Shown here: piece after piece, positions 1-9,321 of the stretch | Layout: each line of letters starts with the position of its first letter | Position numbering within the stretch: position 1 is the first letter of the stretch | Source of the DNA: UBA1189 sp045594245 | GTDB lineage: Bacteria > Bacteroidota > Bacteroidia > Bacteroidales > Bacteroidaceae | Direction of reading: 5' to 3' | Assembly (NCBI GenBank): GCA_045594245.1 | Contig: JAZNYG010000021.1 | Span: 33,533 to 97,532, forward strand | Length of the DNA stretch: 64,000 nucleotides | Notes under the pieces: model-generated | What the model was told of the DNA's origin: nothing | What the model saw: only the letters and a program-made list of their open reading frames with translations | Database searches by the model: none | Translations under genes and position numbers: made by a program

Positions 1-1778
1 TCCTGTTCGGCAACCTCGCACTCAACCTGCTGGCACAGATACTCAACGTATTCTCCTTTGCCCTGCTCATCCCTATCCTGCAGATACTCTTTCAGGTGAG
101 CGACACGCAATACGAGTACATGACCTTTGCCGACGGCAACATAGCCGATGTCATCAAGAACAACTTCTACTATTACATGAACACCTTCATTGAGACACGC
201 GGTGCGCTGTGGGTGCTCATGGCCTCGGGAGTGATATTGATTGTGATGACGCTGCTCAAGACAGCCTGCTACTTCGGCTCGGCAGCTACGCTGATACCTT
301 TACGCACGGGCGTGGTGCGCGACATACGCATACAAGTATATAACAAGGTAATGGGATTGCCGCTCAGCTTCTTCTCCGAGGAGCGCAAGGGCGACATCAT
401 ATCCCGTATGAGTAGCGACGTGAGTGGACTGGAGACCTCGCTCTCCAACTCTCTGGAGATGCTCATCAAGAACCCCATCGCCATCGTCGTGACGCTGTTC
501 ACCCTCTTCTTCCTCAGTTGGGAGCTCACGCTCTTCGTGCTCGTGGCTATGCCTGCCCTGGCTTGGGTGATGGGCACCATCAGCCGTAAGCTCAAGCGCA
601 AGTCCAAGGAGGCACAGAACTACTGGGGCACGCTGCTGGCACAGCTCGATGAGACCTTGGGCGGACTGCGTATCATCAAGGCTTTCCTTGCCGAGGGCAA
701 GATGAAGGAGCGCTTTGCCCATATCAACAACACCTATCGCAATGCAGTGATGCGCATGACCATACGCCAGAGCGCCGCACACCCTGCCAGCGAGTTTATG
801 GGTACCTGCATCATCGTCATCGTGATGTGGGCAGGAGGTTACATCATCCTCGACGGCATGTCGGGCATGGAGGGAGCCACCTTCATCTACTACCTGGTGA
901 TGCTCTACAATATCCTCAACCCTATCAAGGACCTCTCCAAGGCATTCTACAACATCCCCATCGGCATGGGATGCTGGGAGCGTGTAGACAAGATTCTCAG
1001 TGCCGAGAATCCCATCAAGGAGCCTGCCACACCTGCCCCGCTTGCTTCGTTCGAGCAGGGCATCGAGTTCAAGAATGTCGACTTCCACTATACTCCCGGC
1101 GCTCCCGTGCTGCGCGGCATCAACCTCACCCTTGAGAAGGGTAAGACGATTGCACTTGTGGGACAGTCGGGCTCGGGCAAGTCTACGCTTGTAGACCTTG
1201 TGCCCCGCTTCCACGACGTCACAGGAGGAAGCATCTGCATCGACGGCACCGACATCCGCGATGTCTCCATCCACGACCTGCGCTCACTCATCGGTAATGT
1301 AAACCAGGAGGCCATCCTCTTCAACGACACCATCTTCAACAACATCAGCTTCGGTGTCGAAGGGGCCACCATGGAGCAGGTCATCGAGGCGGCCAAGATT
1401 GCCAATGCCCACGACTTCATCATGGAGAGCGAGCAGGGCTATGACACGATGATTGGTGACCGTGGCTGCCGCCTCTCAGGTGGTCAGCGTCAGCGCTTGA
1501 GCATCGCACGCGCCATACTGAAGAATCCCCCGATACTCATTCTCGACGAGGCCACCTCGGCACTCGACACCGAGAGCGAACGCCTGGTGCAAGAGGCCCT
1601 GGAGCGCCTGATGAAGTCGCGCACCACCATCGCCATTGCCCATCGCCTGAGCACCATTCGCCATGCCGACGAGATATGCGTGATGCTCGAAGGCGAGATT
1701 GTGGAGCGCGGCACACACGACAGCCTTATCGCTGCAGGAGGCTACTACAAGAAGCTTCACGACATGCAGAGTTTATAG
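1..1778 (+). CDS. ABC exporter, MsbA-like lipid/multidrug flippase (5' end outside window)
   Basis: Fused membrane-plus-ATPase half-transporter that would act as a homodimer in the inner membrane, exporting lipid A-core or other hydrophobic substrates. The reading frame is open from base 3 and the first residues form a hydrophobic transmembrane helix (LFGNLALNLLAQILNVFSFA), so the true start lies left of the window. An internal GTG at 96 is not the start. About five further membrane helices follow, then the nucleotide-binding domain: Walker A GQSGSGKST (1160-1186), ABC signature LSGGQRQRLS near 1474-1503, Walker B ILILDEATSALD near 1534-1569, and the H-loop in IAHRLST. All catalytic motifs are intact. 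A hairpin terminator follows the stop codon. MsbA is the closest family by architecture, but the substrate cannot be read from sequence. Family very sure, substrate unsure. Confidence 0.9.
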   Translation, partial: LFGNLALNLLAQILNVFSFALLIPILQILFQVSDTQYEYMTFADGNIADVIKNNFYYYMNTFIETRGALWVLMASGVILIVMTLLKTACYFGSAATLIPLRTGVVRDIRIQVYNKVMGLPLSFFSEERKGDIISRMSSDVSGLETSLSNSLEMLIKNPIAIVVTLFTLFFLSWELTLFVLVAMPALAWVMGTISRKLKRKSKEAQNYWGTLLAQLDETLGGLRIIKAFLAEGKMKERFAHINNTYRNAVMRMTIRQSAAHPASEFMGTCIIVIVMWAGGYIILDGMSGMEGATFIYYLVMLYNILNPIKDLSKAFYNIPIGMGCWERVDKILSAENPIKEPATPAPLASFEQGIEFKNVDFHYTPGAPVLRGINLTLEKGKTIALVGQSGSGKSTLVDLVPRFHDVTGGSICIDGTDIRDVSIHDLRSLIGNVNQEAILFNDTIFNNISFGVEGATMEQVIEAAKIANAHDFIMESEQGYDTMIGDRGCRLSGGQRQRLSIARAILKNPPILILDEATSALDTESERLVQEALERLMKSRTTIAIAHRLSTIRHADEICVMLEGEIVERGTHDSLIAAGGYYKKLHDMQSL

Positions 1779-1787
1779 TAAAAGGGC

Positions 1788-1811
1788 ATACCTACATGTA
1801 GGTATTTTTTA
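1788..1811 (+). terminator. Rho-independent terminator after the ABC exporter
   Basis: Perfect 18-base palindrome (stem ATACCTA with loop CATG at the centre) directly followed by a run of T, 9 nt after the stop codon. Confidence 0.75.
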
Positions 1812-1865
1812 GAATCTGTATAAATAAAACGTCTTATTGAGGAGTCTGTTTTGTTAAATTTTACG

Positions 1866-1873
1866 TATCTTTG
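1866..1873 (+). promoter_or_regulatory. Bacteroidetes -7 box for the TonB-dependent receptor
   Basis: TATCTTTG matches the TAnnTTTG consensus and lies 32 nt before the start codon. No TTTG sits at the usual distance upstream: a TTTG at 1850-1853 is too close and a TTG at 1837-1839 too far. The promoter may be weak or need an activator. Confidence 0.6.
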
Positions 1874-1905
1874 CGACCGATTTATAGGGAATCAGTCAAT
1901 AAGGT

Positions 1906-4203
1906 ATGAAGAAATTTTTGTTTTTGGTAACATTACTTGCAGCAAATATGCAAGTGACATGGGGAATTACCCCCATCAAGGAAGGCCATATGATTTCTGG
2001 CCACGTAATCGAGAAAGCCACCGAAGAAGACATCCCTTATGCCACAATCCTGATAGTTGGCACTGACAAAGGTACTGTATCAAATGAGGCTGGACAGTTT
2101 CAATTCCAGAATCTTCCAGAGGGGATCTACACGCTACGTGTTTCTGCTGTTGGCTATAAGACACTCGAAAAAGAGATTGTCGTTCACAAAGACTATACAG
2201 CTGTAGTGCATTTCCCCTTGCAAGAGCAAGCTGTAATGGTAGATGAGGTGGTGGTATCAGCTAGCCGCAATGAGGTGAGTCGACGCGATGCCCCTGTAGT
2301 GGTCAATGTTCTAAACCCTAAACTCTTTGAGGCCGTCAACAGTACTGACCTCGCCAAATCGCTCAACTTCCAATCTGGATTGCGCGTGGAAAACAACTGC
2401 CAAAACTGCGGATTTCCTCAGGTGCGCATCAACGGACTCGATGGCCCGTACTCACAGATTCTTATCAATTCACGCCCCATCATCAGTGCGCTAAGTGGTG
2501 TGTATGGACTGGAACAAATACCTACCAATATGATTGATCGTGTGGAGGTGGTACGCGGAGGCGGTTCGGCACTTTTTGGAGCCAATGCTGTGGGGGGCAC
2601 CATTAACATCATTACGAAAGATCCTGTAGAAAACTCCTTTCAGGTATCCAGTACATTATCGAACCTTGGAGGAAAATCATGGGAGCAATATATGGGAGCC
2701 AATGTATCGCTTGTAGCCAAAGACAATAGCTATGGCATTGCTCTCTACCAGAGCTACCGCAACCGTAATCCTTACGATCATGACGGAGACTCCTTCTCTG
2801 AACTCGGCAAGCTGAACATGAATACTTTTGGATTTCGTGGATATTACCGTCCTTCACAATTCAGCCGTCTCAACGTGGAATATCATACAACTAATGAATT
2901 ACGCAGAGGAGGCAACAAGTTTGACTTGCAACCTCACCAAACAGATATTACTGAGCAGACCAAACATATCATCAACAGTGGTGGTGTGAGTTACGACCAT
3001 TTCTGGGATGAATACAAGCACAAACTCTCCACCTACGCATCTGTACAGCATACTGATCGCGATAGCTACTATGGAGCACAACGCGACACATCTGCTTATG
3101 GAAAGACCAATGACCTCACTTGGGTTGCAGGCGCTATGTATGTTGGTAATTATAATCGCTTTCTCTTTGCCCCTGCCACTTTCACTAGCGGACTTGAGTA
3201 CCAGAACAATTCGCTCCATGATATCATGGTAGGTTACCAACGCGATATGAAACAAGATGTGCGCATCGCCAGCGCTTTCGTTCAGAGCGAGTGGAAAATG
3301 AATGATTTCAGTCTGCTTGCCGGAGGACGTATGGACAAGCATAATCTGATAGAAAATCCAATCCTAAGTCCGCGCGTGAATCTATTATATAAGCCAAAGG
3401 AAACATTTCAGGCACGCCTAACCTACTCTACAGGATTCCGTGCTCCACAAGCTTATGATGAAGACCTACACGTGACTGCAGTGGGCGGAGAAGGCGTACA
3501 GATAAGGCTTGCTGAAGGACTGCGAGAAGAGCGTTCAAATAGCTTCAGTGGCTCGGTAGACTATACCACGACATTGGGGCATTGGCAAGCAAATGTACTT
3601 GTAGAAGGGTTCTATACAGGACTTACCGATGTATTCATCCTCGAGGATATCGGCCTTGATGAAAACGGATATGCCATCAAGGAGCGCCGCAATGGTAGCG
3701 GAGCACGTGTATACGGGGCTAATCTTGACGCTAAGATAGCTCATGGCAAAAAAGCCGTGCTAAGTTTAGGATTCACTGCCCAGCGCAGCCGCTATAATAG
3801 CGATGAGGTCTGGACCGAGGTCAATGGACAGGAACTTACTACTCGTCGTATGATGCGTACACCAGACTATTATGGCTACTTCACATTTACCTCGGCTCCC
3901 ACTAAGAACTTCGATTTCTCACTCTCTGGTACCTATACCGGCGAGATGATAGTTCCCCACTATGCTGGCTACATTGATGCTGACCGAATGGAGACCACAC
4001 CTCGCTTCTTCGACTTAAACGTAAAGTTCAACTATACCTTCGTACTACATGACCATATGAAACTACAGGTCAATACTGGTGTTCAGAATATCCTCAATCA
4101 TTTCCAACCCGACCTTGACCAAGGTGAATTCCGCGACTCAGGCTACTTCTATGGTCCAACACAACCGCGTACCTTATTCATCGGATTCAAGATAGCAAAT
4201 TGA
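1906..4203 (+). CDS. TonB-dependent outer membrane receptor with N-terminal carboxypeptidase-regulatory-like domain
   Basis: Outer membrane active transporter of 765 residues, energised through TonB. Order: signal peptide (about 1-20), a CarboxypepD_reg-like beta-sandwich (about 28-110, with the typical GTVSNEAGQFQF and LRVSAVGYKTLEK segments), a plug (about 115-240, with ILINSRPI and IDRVEVVRGGGSALFGANA), then a 22-strand-type barrel ending in LFIGFKIAN. The plug carries a CxxC pair (NNCQNCGF, about 163-170), typical of a Bacteroidetes subgroup often annotated as siderophore, haem or cobalamin receptors. It is not SusC: it is shorter and no SusD follows. It is transcribed alone, with its own -7 box and a hairpin after the stop. 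Substrate unknown; no riboswitch is visible in the short leader. Confidence 0.9.
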   Translation: MKKFLFLVTLLAANMQVTWGITPIKEGHMISGHVIEKATEEDIPYATILIVGTDKGTVSNEAGQFQFQNLPEGIYTLRVSAVGYKTLEKEIVVHKDYTAVVHFPLQEQAVMVDEVVVSASRNEVSRRDAPVVVNVLNPKLFEAVNSTDLAKSLNFQSGLRVENNCQNCGFPQVRINGLDGPYSQILINSRPIISALSGVYGLEQIPTNMIDRVEVVRGGGSALFGANAVGGTINIITKDPVENSFQVSSTLSNLGGKSWEQYMGANVSLVAKDNSYGIALYQSYRNRNPYDHDGDSFSELGKLNMNTFGFRGYYRPSQFSRLNVEYHTTNELRRGGNKFDLQPHQTDITEQTKHIINSGGVSYDHFWDEYKHKLSTYASVQHTDRDSYYGAQRDTSAYGKTNDLTWVAGAMYVGNYNRFLFAPATFTSGLEYQNNSLHDIMVGYQRDMKQDVRIASAFVQSEWKMNDFSLLAGGRMDKHNLIENPILSPRVNLLYKPKETFQARLTYSTGFRAPQAYDEDLHVTAVGGEGVQIRLAEGLREERSNSFSGSVDYTTTLGHWQANVLVEGFYTGLTDVFILEDIGLDENGYAIKERRNGSGARVYGANLDAKIAHGKKAVLSLGFTAQRSRYNSDEVWTEVNGQELTTRRMMRTPDYYGYFTFTSAPTKNFDFSLSGTYTGEMIVPHYAGYIDADRMETTPRFFDLNVKFNYTFVLHDHMKLQVNTGVQNILNHFQPDLDQGEFRDSGYFYGPTQPRTLFIGFKIAN

Positions 4204-4227
4204 CCTTTCAAAGAGTTAGAACAATCA

Positions 4228-4264
4228 AAGCAGGCAGGTGATCAACTGATACACTTGCCTGCTT
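4228..4264. terminator. Hairpin between convergent genes
   Basis: Inverted repeat AAGCAGGCAGGTG / CACTTGCCTGCTT (13-bp stem with one G-T pair, 11-nt loop) between the stop of the TonB receptor and the stop of the deacetylase on the other strand. No strong T-run follows at once, so it is a probable rather than certain bidirectional terminator. Confidence 0.55.
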
Positions 4265-4316
4265 GCTACGTCATCTATACTGGATGTTTTTTGATATTTA
4301 TTAGTCTTTATAAATA

Positions 4317-5381
4317 TTATATTTTAAGATGTTGTAGGAAGTTAATATAAATCTGTATCCCTTCAATAATCTCGTCTTCTAATACATATTCATCTGCTGT
4401 GTGTGAGCGCACTGATTGCCCAACACCCATTTTTAATGAAGGGATATTATGCATTAGTGCCATATCTGATGTGGTGGGTGATACAAATGTACTACGTCCT
4501 ATGCGTATTGCTGCTTCTACTAGTGGATGTCCTTCATAGATGGCCGAGGCATGTACGCGTGTAGAACGGGGCCTTGCATCAGAAGTAAGCAGTTGTTGTA
4601 TGATATGGACGATTTCTTCGTTGGTGTAAGCATCTGTAGTGCGTATATCAATGACAAAGTTGCATTCATCAGGGATAACGTTGTGCTGTGTGCCAGCATT
4701 GATTTGTGTAACGGTCATTTTGATTTCACCAAGAAGTGGTGAGGTACGTTCAAAACGATAATCCTGTATGCGCTTAATATCTGAAATTGCGATGTCTATG
4801 GCATTGATACCTTCATTACGTGCAGCGTGTCCACGTATCCCATGTGCTGTACAGTCCATTACTACAAGCCCTCGTTCTCCTACAGCCGCTTGCATACCTG
4901 TAGGCTCACCGACAAGTGCCATATCTATTTTCCCTAACTGGGGCAATAAAGCTCGCATTCCATGTTCGCCCATTGTCTCTTCTTCGGCACTGATGGCTAG
5001 AACCATATTGTAGGATAGCTCTGCTTCCTCTAGATAACGATAAGCTGCGATAAGTGCTACTACAGAGGCTCCGGCATCATTGCTTCCAAGGCCGTAGATG
5101 CGCCCTTTCTCATGAGTTGGGACATAGGGATCTCGAGTATACGAAGAAGAAGGTTTTACTGTGTCATGATGCGAATTGATTAGTAAAGTTGGGTTATTAT
5201 CGTTCCAGCGGGTTGAACGTACATATACATTATTATGTATGCGCATAACCCTACCTTTGACATGTTCCTTGAGGAACGCTTCAATGATATCTGCAGTATT
5301 AGCCTCTTCACGTGATTGGGAAGGTATAGCTATGAGGGTGTCAAGTAACAGGATGGACTCCTGAGTAAGACGTTCTATCAT
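4317..5381 (-). CDS. argE: M20 family amidohydrolase, ArgE-like N-acyl-ornithine deacetylase
   Basis: Cytosolic zinc hydrolase of 354 residues. In Bacteroidetes this family removes the acyl group from N-acetyl- or N-succinyl-ornithine in arginine synthesis. Metal-site motifs of the M20 family are intact: SHHDTV (70-75), GSNDAG (99-104) and the SAEEE segment (131-135) carrying the catalytic Glu. There is no signal peptide. The start codon is only 5 bp from the stop of the GH2 glycosidase upstream, so the two are probably co-transcribed, an unusual pairing for an arginine gene. No other arg gene is in the window, so a general acyl-amino-acid or dipeptide deacetylase is possible. Family sure, exact substrate moderate. 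Confidence 0.82.
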   Translation of the reverse strand: MIERLTQESILLLDTLIAIPSQSREEANTADIIEAFLKEHVKGRVMRIHNNVYVRSTRWNDNNPTLLINSHHDTVKPSSSYTRDPYVPTHEKGRIYGLGSNDAGASVVALIAAYRYLEEAELSYNMVLAISAEEETMGEHGMRALLPQLGKIDMALVGEPTGMQAAVGERGLVVMDCTAHGIRGHAARNEGINAIDIAISDIKRIQDYRFERTSPLLGEIKMTVTQINAGTQHNVIPDECNFVIDIRTTDAYTNEEIVHIIQQLLTSDARPRSTRVHASAIYEGHPLVEAAIRIGRSTFVSPTTSDMALMHNIPSLKMGVGQSVRSHTADEYVLEDEIIEGIQIYINFLQHLKI

Positions 5382-5386
5382 GATGA

Positions 5387-7888
5387 TTATTCCACATTGA
5401 TAACTAATTTGCCACTCTTGAGTCCCTTGGCACGGGCTGTGAGGGTAATCTCGCCAGCCTTGCCCTGCTCAGCCACGATGGCGGTCATCATGCCGTTGAA
5501 CACGTGCATCTGAGGCTCGTGGAAGAGTTCGAGGTTGGTGGGGTCGCCATTGGCTCCGGCACGGTAGTAGCCTGCGCCCTTGACAGTGAAGCGCACCTGG
5601 TTCTGGGCATCGGGGCAGAGGCGGCCCTGCTTATCGACGATGCGCACGGTGACGTAGGCAAGGTCTTCGGTGCCTGCCACCAAGGGGCGGTTCTCTTCGG
5701 CTACCAATTCAATAGCATAGGGCTTGCCAGCTGTCTGCACCTCGGTCTCCATGCAGGCATTGCCGTCGGCATCGTAGGCCACGGCACGCAGGGTGCCCGG
5801 CTCATACTTGGTGTCCATCCACATGTGGCGGTAGCGCTGCTGGCGGGCGAGTGCCTTGCGGCTCTCGTCGTTCTCTGTATCGTCAATCTTCACGGTGAGG
5901 TCCTTGGTGCGCTTACCCTGGCTGACACCGTTGATGAAGAGCTCCACGGTGGGATAGTCGGAGTATACGAATACGGGGGTCACCTCGCCCTCGCGTCCGG
6001 GCCATGTCCAGTGGGGCAGGATATGAAGGGTGTGCTCCTCCTTGTTCCAATGGCTGCGGTAGAGCCAGTAGCGGTCCTTGGGCAGACCGGCGAGGTCGAT
6101 GATGCCGAAGAGCGATGAGTGACTGGGCCAGTTGGTATAATAAGGAGTAGGCTCGCCCAGATAGTCGAAGCCTGTCCACACAAACTCACCCATGCCATAG
6201 GGGAGGTCATCGTAGAGGATGAAGTTGTCTTCGGGGAGGTCGCTCCAGTTGCAGTGTTCGAGGTCGTACGATGATGACTGATGGTCGTCGTACATCGCCA
6301 TGGAGCGACGCTCTACGGGGAACTTATATACGCCGCGCGAGCTTACTGTAGAGGCCGTCTCGCTGCCCAATACCACCTGTTGCGGCAGGCGCTTGTAGGC
6401 CTCCTGCACCTTGTGGCTGCGGTAGTTGAGGCCAGGCACATCGAGGATATGGGCAAAGCCGTTTTTCAGTACCAGGTCGACGCGGTCCATGCCTACGGTG
6501 CAGGGACGTGTGGGGTCTTCGCGGTGGAAGATGTCCTGTATCATGCGGCACACCTTGATGCCGTCGCCCGTACCTTGGTCGGGCACCTCATTGCCGGTAC
6601 ACCACATCACCACAGAGGGGTCGTTGCGGTAGCGGCGCACGAGGTTGACGATGTCCTTCTCAATCCATTCGTTGAAGTCGCGGTTGTAGCCGTTCTTCAT
6701 CTTGGCACGCTTCCACTCGTCGAAGCTCTCGGCCATGATCATCATACCCATCTCGTTGCAGGCCTCCACCAACTCGGGTTCGGGCATGTTGTGCGAGGTG
6801 CGGTAGGCGTTGCTGCCCATCTCCTTGAGCAGGCGCACCTTGCGGCGTACGGCAGTAGCATTGACCACAGCGCCCAACGGACCATTGTCGTGGTGGTTGC
6901 AGGTGCCCTTGAAGACGGTACGCTGCCCATTGAGGAAGAAGCCCTGATCGGGGACTACCGCGATGGTGCGGATACCGAAGGTAGTCTCATACACGTCGGT
7001 GGTAGCTCCCTTGCCATCCTTGATGGTGGTCACGGCTCGGTATAGATGAGGAGTCTCGGGGCTCCACAGCTGGGGTTGCTGCACGACAAGTTCGAGTGTC
7101 TTCACCCCTTCATCAAAGGATGTCAGCTTCTCCACGGTGCCAGTTACAGCAGTGCCGTCGGCGGTATAGATATCGGTGGCTACGCTCACGGTGTTGGGGT
7201 CAATGCCCTTGGGCATATCGAGCTCGACCTGCACGTTGACCTTGGCAAAGCCTTCGCGCACGACGGGTGTAGTGATATAGGTTCCCCACATCTTGACGGC
7301 CAGCTCATCGGTGACGATGAGGTGTACGTTGCGGTAAAGTCCAGCACCGGGGTACCAGCGTGAGCTCTCCTCGTAGTTTTCGAGGCGCACAGCCAGCGTG
7401 TTCACCTCACCGGCTTTCATATAGGGAGTGATGTCGAAGTAGAAGGCGTTATAGCCGTAGGGCCGGTAGCCTGCCTCCTGTCCGTTGACCCATACGCGGG
7501 CATGGCTCATGGCGCCGTCGAAGAGCAGGGTGGCACGGCGTCCTTCGGCGAACTCAGGAGCCTCGAACTGCAGGCGATACCATCCTGCACCCACGAAGGG
7601 GAGTCCGCCCGTGCGGCCAGCGTGCGACAAGGCCTCTTTCTGTCCGTCCTGCTCGATGGCTACCTGCTGGCGGTCGTTATTGGCATCGAAGGGACCATAG
7701 ATGGCCCAGTCGTGAGGCACGGTCACTGACTGCCATCGGCTGTCGTCATAGGCAACCTGCGAGGCGGCAGCATCGTCGGTGCGGGTGAATTTCCAACCTG
7801 TCTTGAGGGTTTGTACGTGGCGTCCATCGGCCAATGTGTGGAGGCAGCAGAGTATGGCTGCCATCAGAACGAGAGAGATACGTTTCAT
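5387..7888 (-). CDS. Secreted glycoside hydrolase family 2 enzyme, beta-galactosidase-like
   Basis: Exported glycosidase of 833 residues with a signal peptide (about 1-20, ending near LADG). GH2 layout: sugar-binding jelly roll (about 25-190, with GWKFTR, VPHDWAIYGPF and RVWVNG), Ig-like sandwich (about 195-300), TIM barrel (about 310-610) and C-terminal beta domains of the DUF4982/invasin-like type. The acid/base Glu lies in GNEVP (about 434) and the nucleophile Glu in GEFVWTGFDY (about 567). Both are present, so it should be active. GH2 covers beta-galactosidases, glucuronidases and mannosidases; the substrate is not determined. A promoter with a -7 TTCG variant lies just upstream, and the ArgE-like gene follows 5 bp downstream. 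It is not part of an obvious SusCD locus. Confidence 0.93.
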   Translation of the reverse strand: MKRISLVLMAAILCCLHTLADGRHVQTLKTGWKFTRTDDAAASQVAYDDSRWQSVTVPHDWAIYGPFDANNDRQQVAIEQDGQKEALSHAGRTGGLPFVGAGWYRLQFEAPEFAEGRRATLLFDGAMSHARVWVNGQEAGYRPYGYNAFYFDITPYMKAGEVNTLAVRLENYEESSRWYPGAGLYRNVHLIVTDELAVKMWGTYITTPVVREGFAKVNVQVELDMPKGIDPNTVSVATDIYTADGTAVTGTVEKLTSFDEGVKTLELVVQQPQLWSPETPHLYRAVTTIKDGKGATTDVYETTFGIRTIAVVPDQGFFLNGQRTVFKGTCNHHDNGPLGAVVNATAVRRKVRLLKEMGSNAYRTSHNMPEPELVEACNEMGMMIMAESFDEWKRAKMKNGYNRDFNEWIEKDIVNLVRRYRNDPSVVMWCTGNEVPDQGTGDGIKVCRMIQDIFHREDPTRPCTVGMDRVDLVLKNGFAHILDVPGLNYRSHKVQEAYKRLPQQVVLGSETASTVSSRGVYKFPVERRSMAMYDDHQSSSYDLEHCNWSDLPEDNFILYDDLPYGMGEFVWTGFDYLGEPTPYYTNWPSHSSLFGIIDLAGLPKDRYWLYRSHWNKEEHTLHILPHWTWPGREGEVTPVFVYSDYPTVELFINGVSQGKRTKDLTVKIDDTENDESRKALARQQRYRHMWMDTKYEPGTLRAVAYDADGNACMETEVQTAGKPYAIELVAEENRPLVAGTEDLAYVTVRIVDKQGRLCPDAQNQVRFTVKGAGYYRAGANGDPTNLELFHEPQMHVFNGMMTAIVAEQGKAGEITLTARAKGLKSGKLVINVE

Positions 7889-7924
7889 TGTCGGTATTTA
7901 TTTTGGTATAGCTATTATTGTATG

Positions 7925-7955
7925 CGAAGATAACACATGGAACCGACAAATCAAA
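7925..7955 (-). promoter_or_regulatory. Promoter of the GH2 gene
   Basis: On the minus strand TTTG (7952-7955), a 19-nt spacer, then TATCTTCG (7925-7932), a one-base variant of TAnnTTTG. The implied transcript start is about 35 nt from the start codon. Confidence 0.65.
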
Positions 7956-7993
7956 GAATATTAAGAGAAAACAACCATTTTCTCTGTTGTGTA

Positions 7994-8461
7994 TTACTCC
8001 TGTATATGGCGTACAGCCTCTATGATGCTTGCGGGAACTTCGGCTACACGCACAAACTTCTGCACTTCGGTGGCATCATCCTTGGCTGTCCACAGCATGG
8101 ACTCTTGGTAAAGGTCAGTGACGATATAGTCGTGGTTCCATGCTCCGTTGTCGTAGTCGTAAGTGCCACTGATGATATCGCCCACGCGCCAATCATTCGT
8201 GATTTCAAACACACCGGTAGAGAGGTGGGGATACATCGTACTGATGTTGTCGTATATCTTGAAGATATGTTCTTTTCTATCAAGTGTCACATACAGCCAT
8301 GTGCCCTCTGCCAAAGGCTCACCGCGCCATTCCGCAAGTTGCCATGTACCATCAAGGTTGATGTAGTTGACTTCAAGTGCAGGAATCTCCTCTATGGGCT
8401 CTTCGCAAGCGGTAAAAGCAGTCATCAGGGAAAGAAGTAGTAATGGAATAATCTTTTTCAT
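7994..8461 (-). CDS. Lipocalin-like lipoprotein
   Basis: Small lipoprotein of 155 residues. The signal peptide ends in a lipobox with Cys19, followed by acidic residues (CEEPIEE). In Bacteroidetes, acidic residues after the lipid-modified Cys favour export to the cell surface. The mature part starts with LDGTWQLAEWRGE and goes on as alternating strands, the pattern of the Bacteroidetes lipocalin-like families: a small beta-barrel possibly binding a hydrophobic ligand. It is the last of three minus-strand genes (S8 protease, DUF1573 protein, this one) with short gaps, so probably one operon. Ligand and role are unknown. Confidence 0.75.
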   Translation of the reverse strand: MKKIIPLLLLSLMTAFTACEEPIEEIPALEVNYINLDGTWQLAEWRGEPLAEGTWLYVTLDRKEHIFKIYDNISTMYPHLSTGVFEITNDWRVGDIISGTYDYDNGAWNHDYIVTDLYQESMLWTAKDDATEVQKFVRVAEVPASIIEAVRHIQE

Positions 8462-8484
8462 ATCGTAAATTCGTCTTTTCTGGA

Positions 8485-9315
8485 TTATTTGGTTTTATCT
8501 ATTGTCACATGTATGGTTCGTTCCGACGGTTTGCCACTGATGCCTTCTACCAGCACAGGGAACTGTAGTTTTTCCCCATGTCGAGGAAGTTTGTCAACAT
8601 CTATGGTAATGATGATATCGGCTTCGGCTCCAGGAGCAATTTCTGCAGGTTCGGTACGGAACGAGGCGTAGGCAGGCAGCAGCAGAGAAGTAAGGTGTAG
8701 GGGTTTTTCGCCACTGTTGGCACAAAGGATACGCACAGAAGGCTTTCCCTGGCGAGGGAGTTCCGTTATCGTCACCTCCTTACGCTTTATGCGCAATGCC
8801 CCCATTGCATGAGGCAGATGACTCCACACATCCTTGTCGATGACCTCGCCGTAGAGCGAGAGACGCGCCATAGGATGTTTGTCCTCTCCCTTGATATAGA
8901 CAAAGGCATCTACATCAATAGTGCCGGGGCGATTCTTTGGGTTGTAGGTCAGCGTAATCGGTGCCGTTCCATTAGGGGCAATGGCTTGGTCACTATACTC
9001 GGGTACGGTGCATCCACAGGTGGTGCGAACCCGTGCAATAGATATAGGAGCCTTACCTGTATTGTGCAACATAAATACGCGCTTCACCGGAGCATCATCT
9101 TCGTAGAGTGTCCCCAGTTCATAGAAGGCAGTATCAACTGAAACTATACTGCTCCCCTGGGGATGCACTGTAGGATGCACCAAGGAGTCCATCTGAGCAC
9201 GGGTGAGCCCACGCATATGCTGCATAGCGACTTGCGCACTAAGGCTGATAGTGCTCAATAGCATAAGGGCGAATATGTTGGCTACAATTCTCAATTCGCA
9301 ATTATCAATTATCAA
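8485..9315 (-). CDS. DUF1573 domain secreted protein
   Basis: Exported protein of up to 276 residues with an Ig-like DUF1573 domain (about 60-165, with VFMLHNTGKAPISI, TTCGCTVPEY and ITLTYNPKNRPG). The CGC pair is the hallmark of this Bacteroidetes family, whose function is unknown. A second beta domain follows (about 170-275). The ATG at 9315 gives an odd N-terminus (MIIDNCELRIVANIF) because it is encoded inside a CAATTnn heptad array. A TTG at 9294 would give MRIVANIFALMLLSTIS, a better signal peptide, so the true start is uncertain. It lies 6 bp after the S8 protease stop and 23 bp before the lipocalin-like gene, which fits one operon. Confidence 0.85.
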   Translation of the reverse strand: MIIDNCELRIVANIFALMLLSTISLSAQVAMQHMRGLTRAQMDSLVHPTVHPQGSSIVSVDTAFYELGTLYEDDAPVKRVFMLHNTGKAPISIARVRTTCGCTVPEYSDQAIAPNGTAPITLTYNPKNRPGTIDVDAFVYIKGEDKHPMARLSLYGEVIDKDVWSHLPHAMGALRIKRKEVTITELPRQGKPSVRILCANSGEKPLHLTSLLLPAYASFRTEPAEIAPGAEADIIITIDVDKLPRHGEKLQFPVLVEGISGKPSERTIHVTIDKTK

Positions 9316-9318
9316 TTG
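9285..9318. repeat. Heptad array, CAATTnn family
   Basis: Five consecutive 7-nt units on the plus strand: CAATTCT, CAATTCG, CAATTAT, CAATTAT, CAATTGA. It spans the junction of the S8 protease and DUF1573 genes. The same family occurs at 23452. Confidence 0.75.
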
Positions 9319-9321
9319 AAT

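Noticed and set aside
300..1274. Minus-strand open frame of 324 codons opposite the ABC exporter
   Set aside because: His- and Ala-rich shadow; the exporter carries all ABC motifs on the plus strand.
1779..1905. Cobalamin or other riboswitch before the TonB receptor
   Set aside because: The leader after the -7 box is only about 30 nt, too short for a riboswitch.
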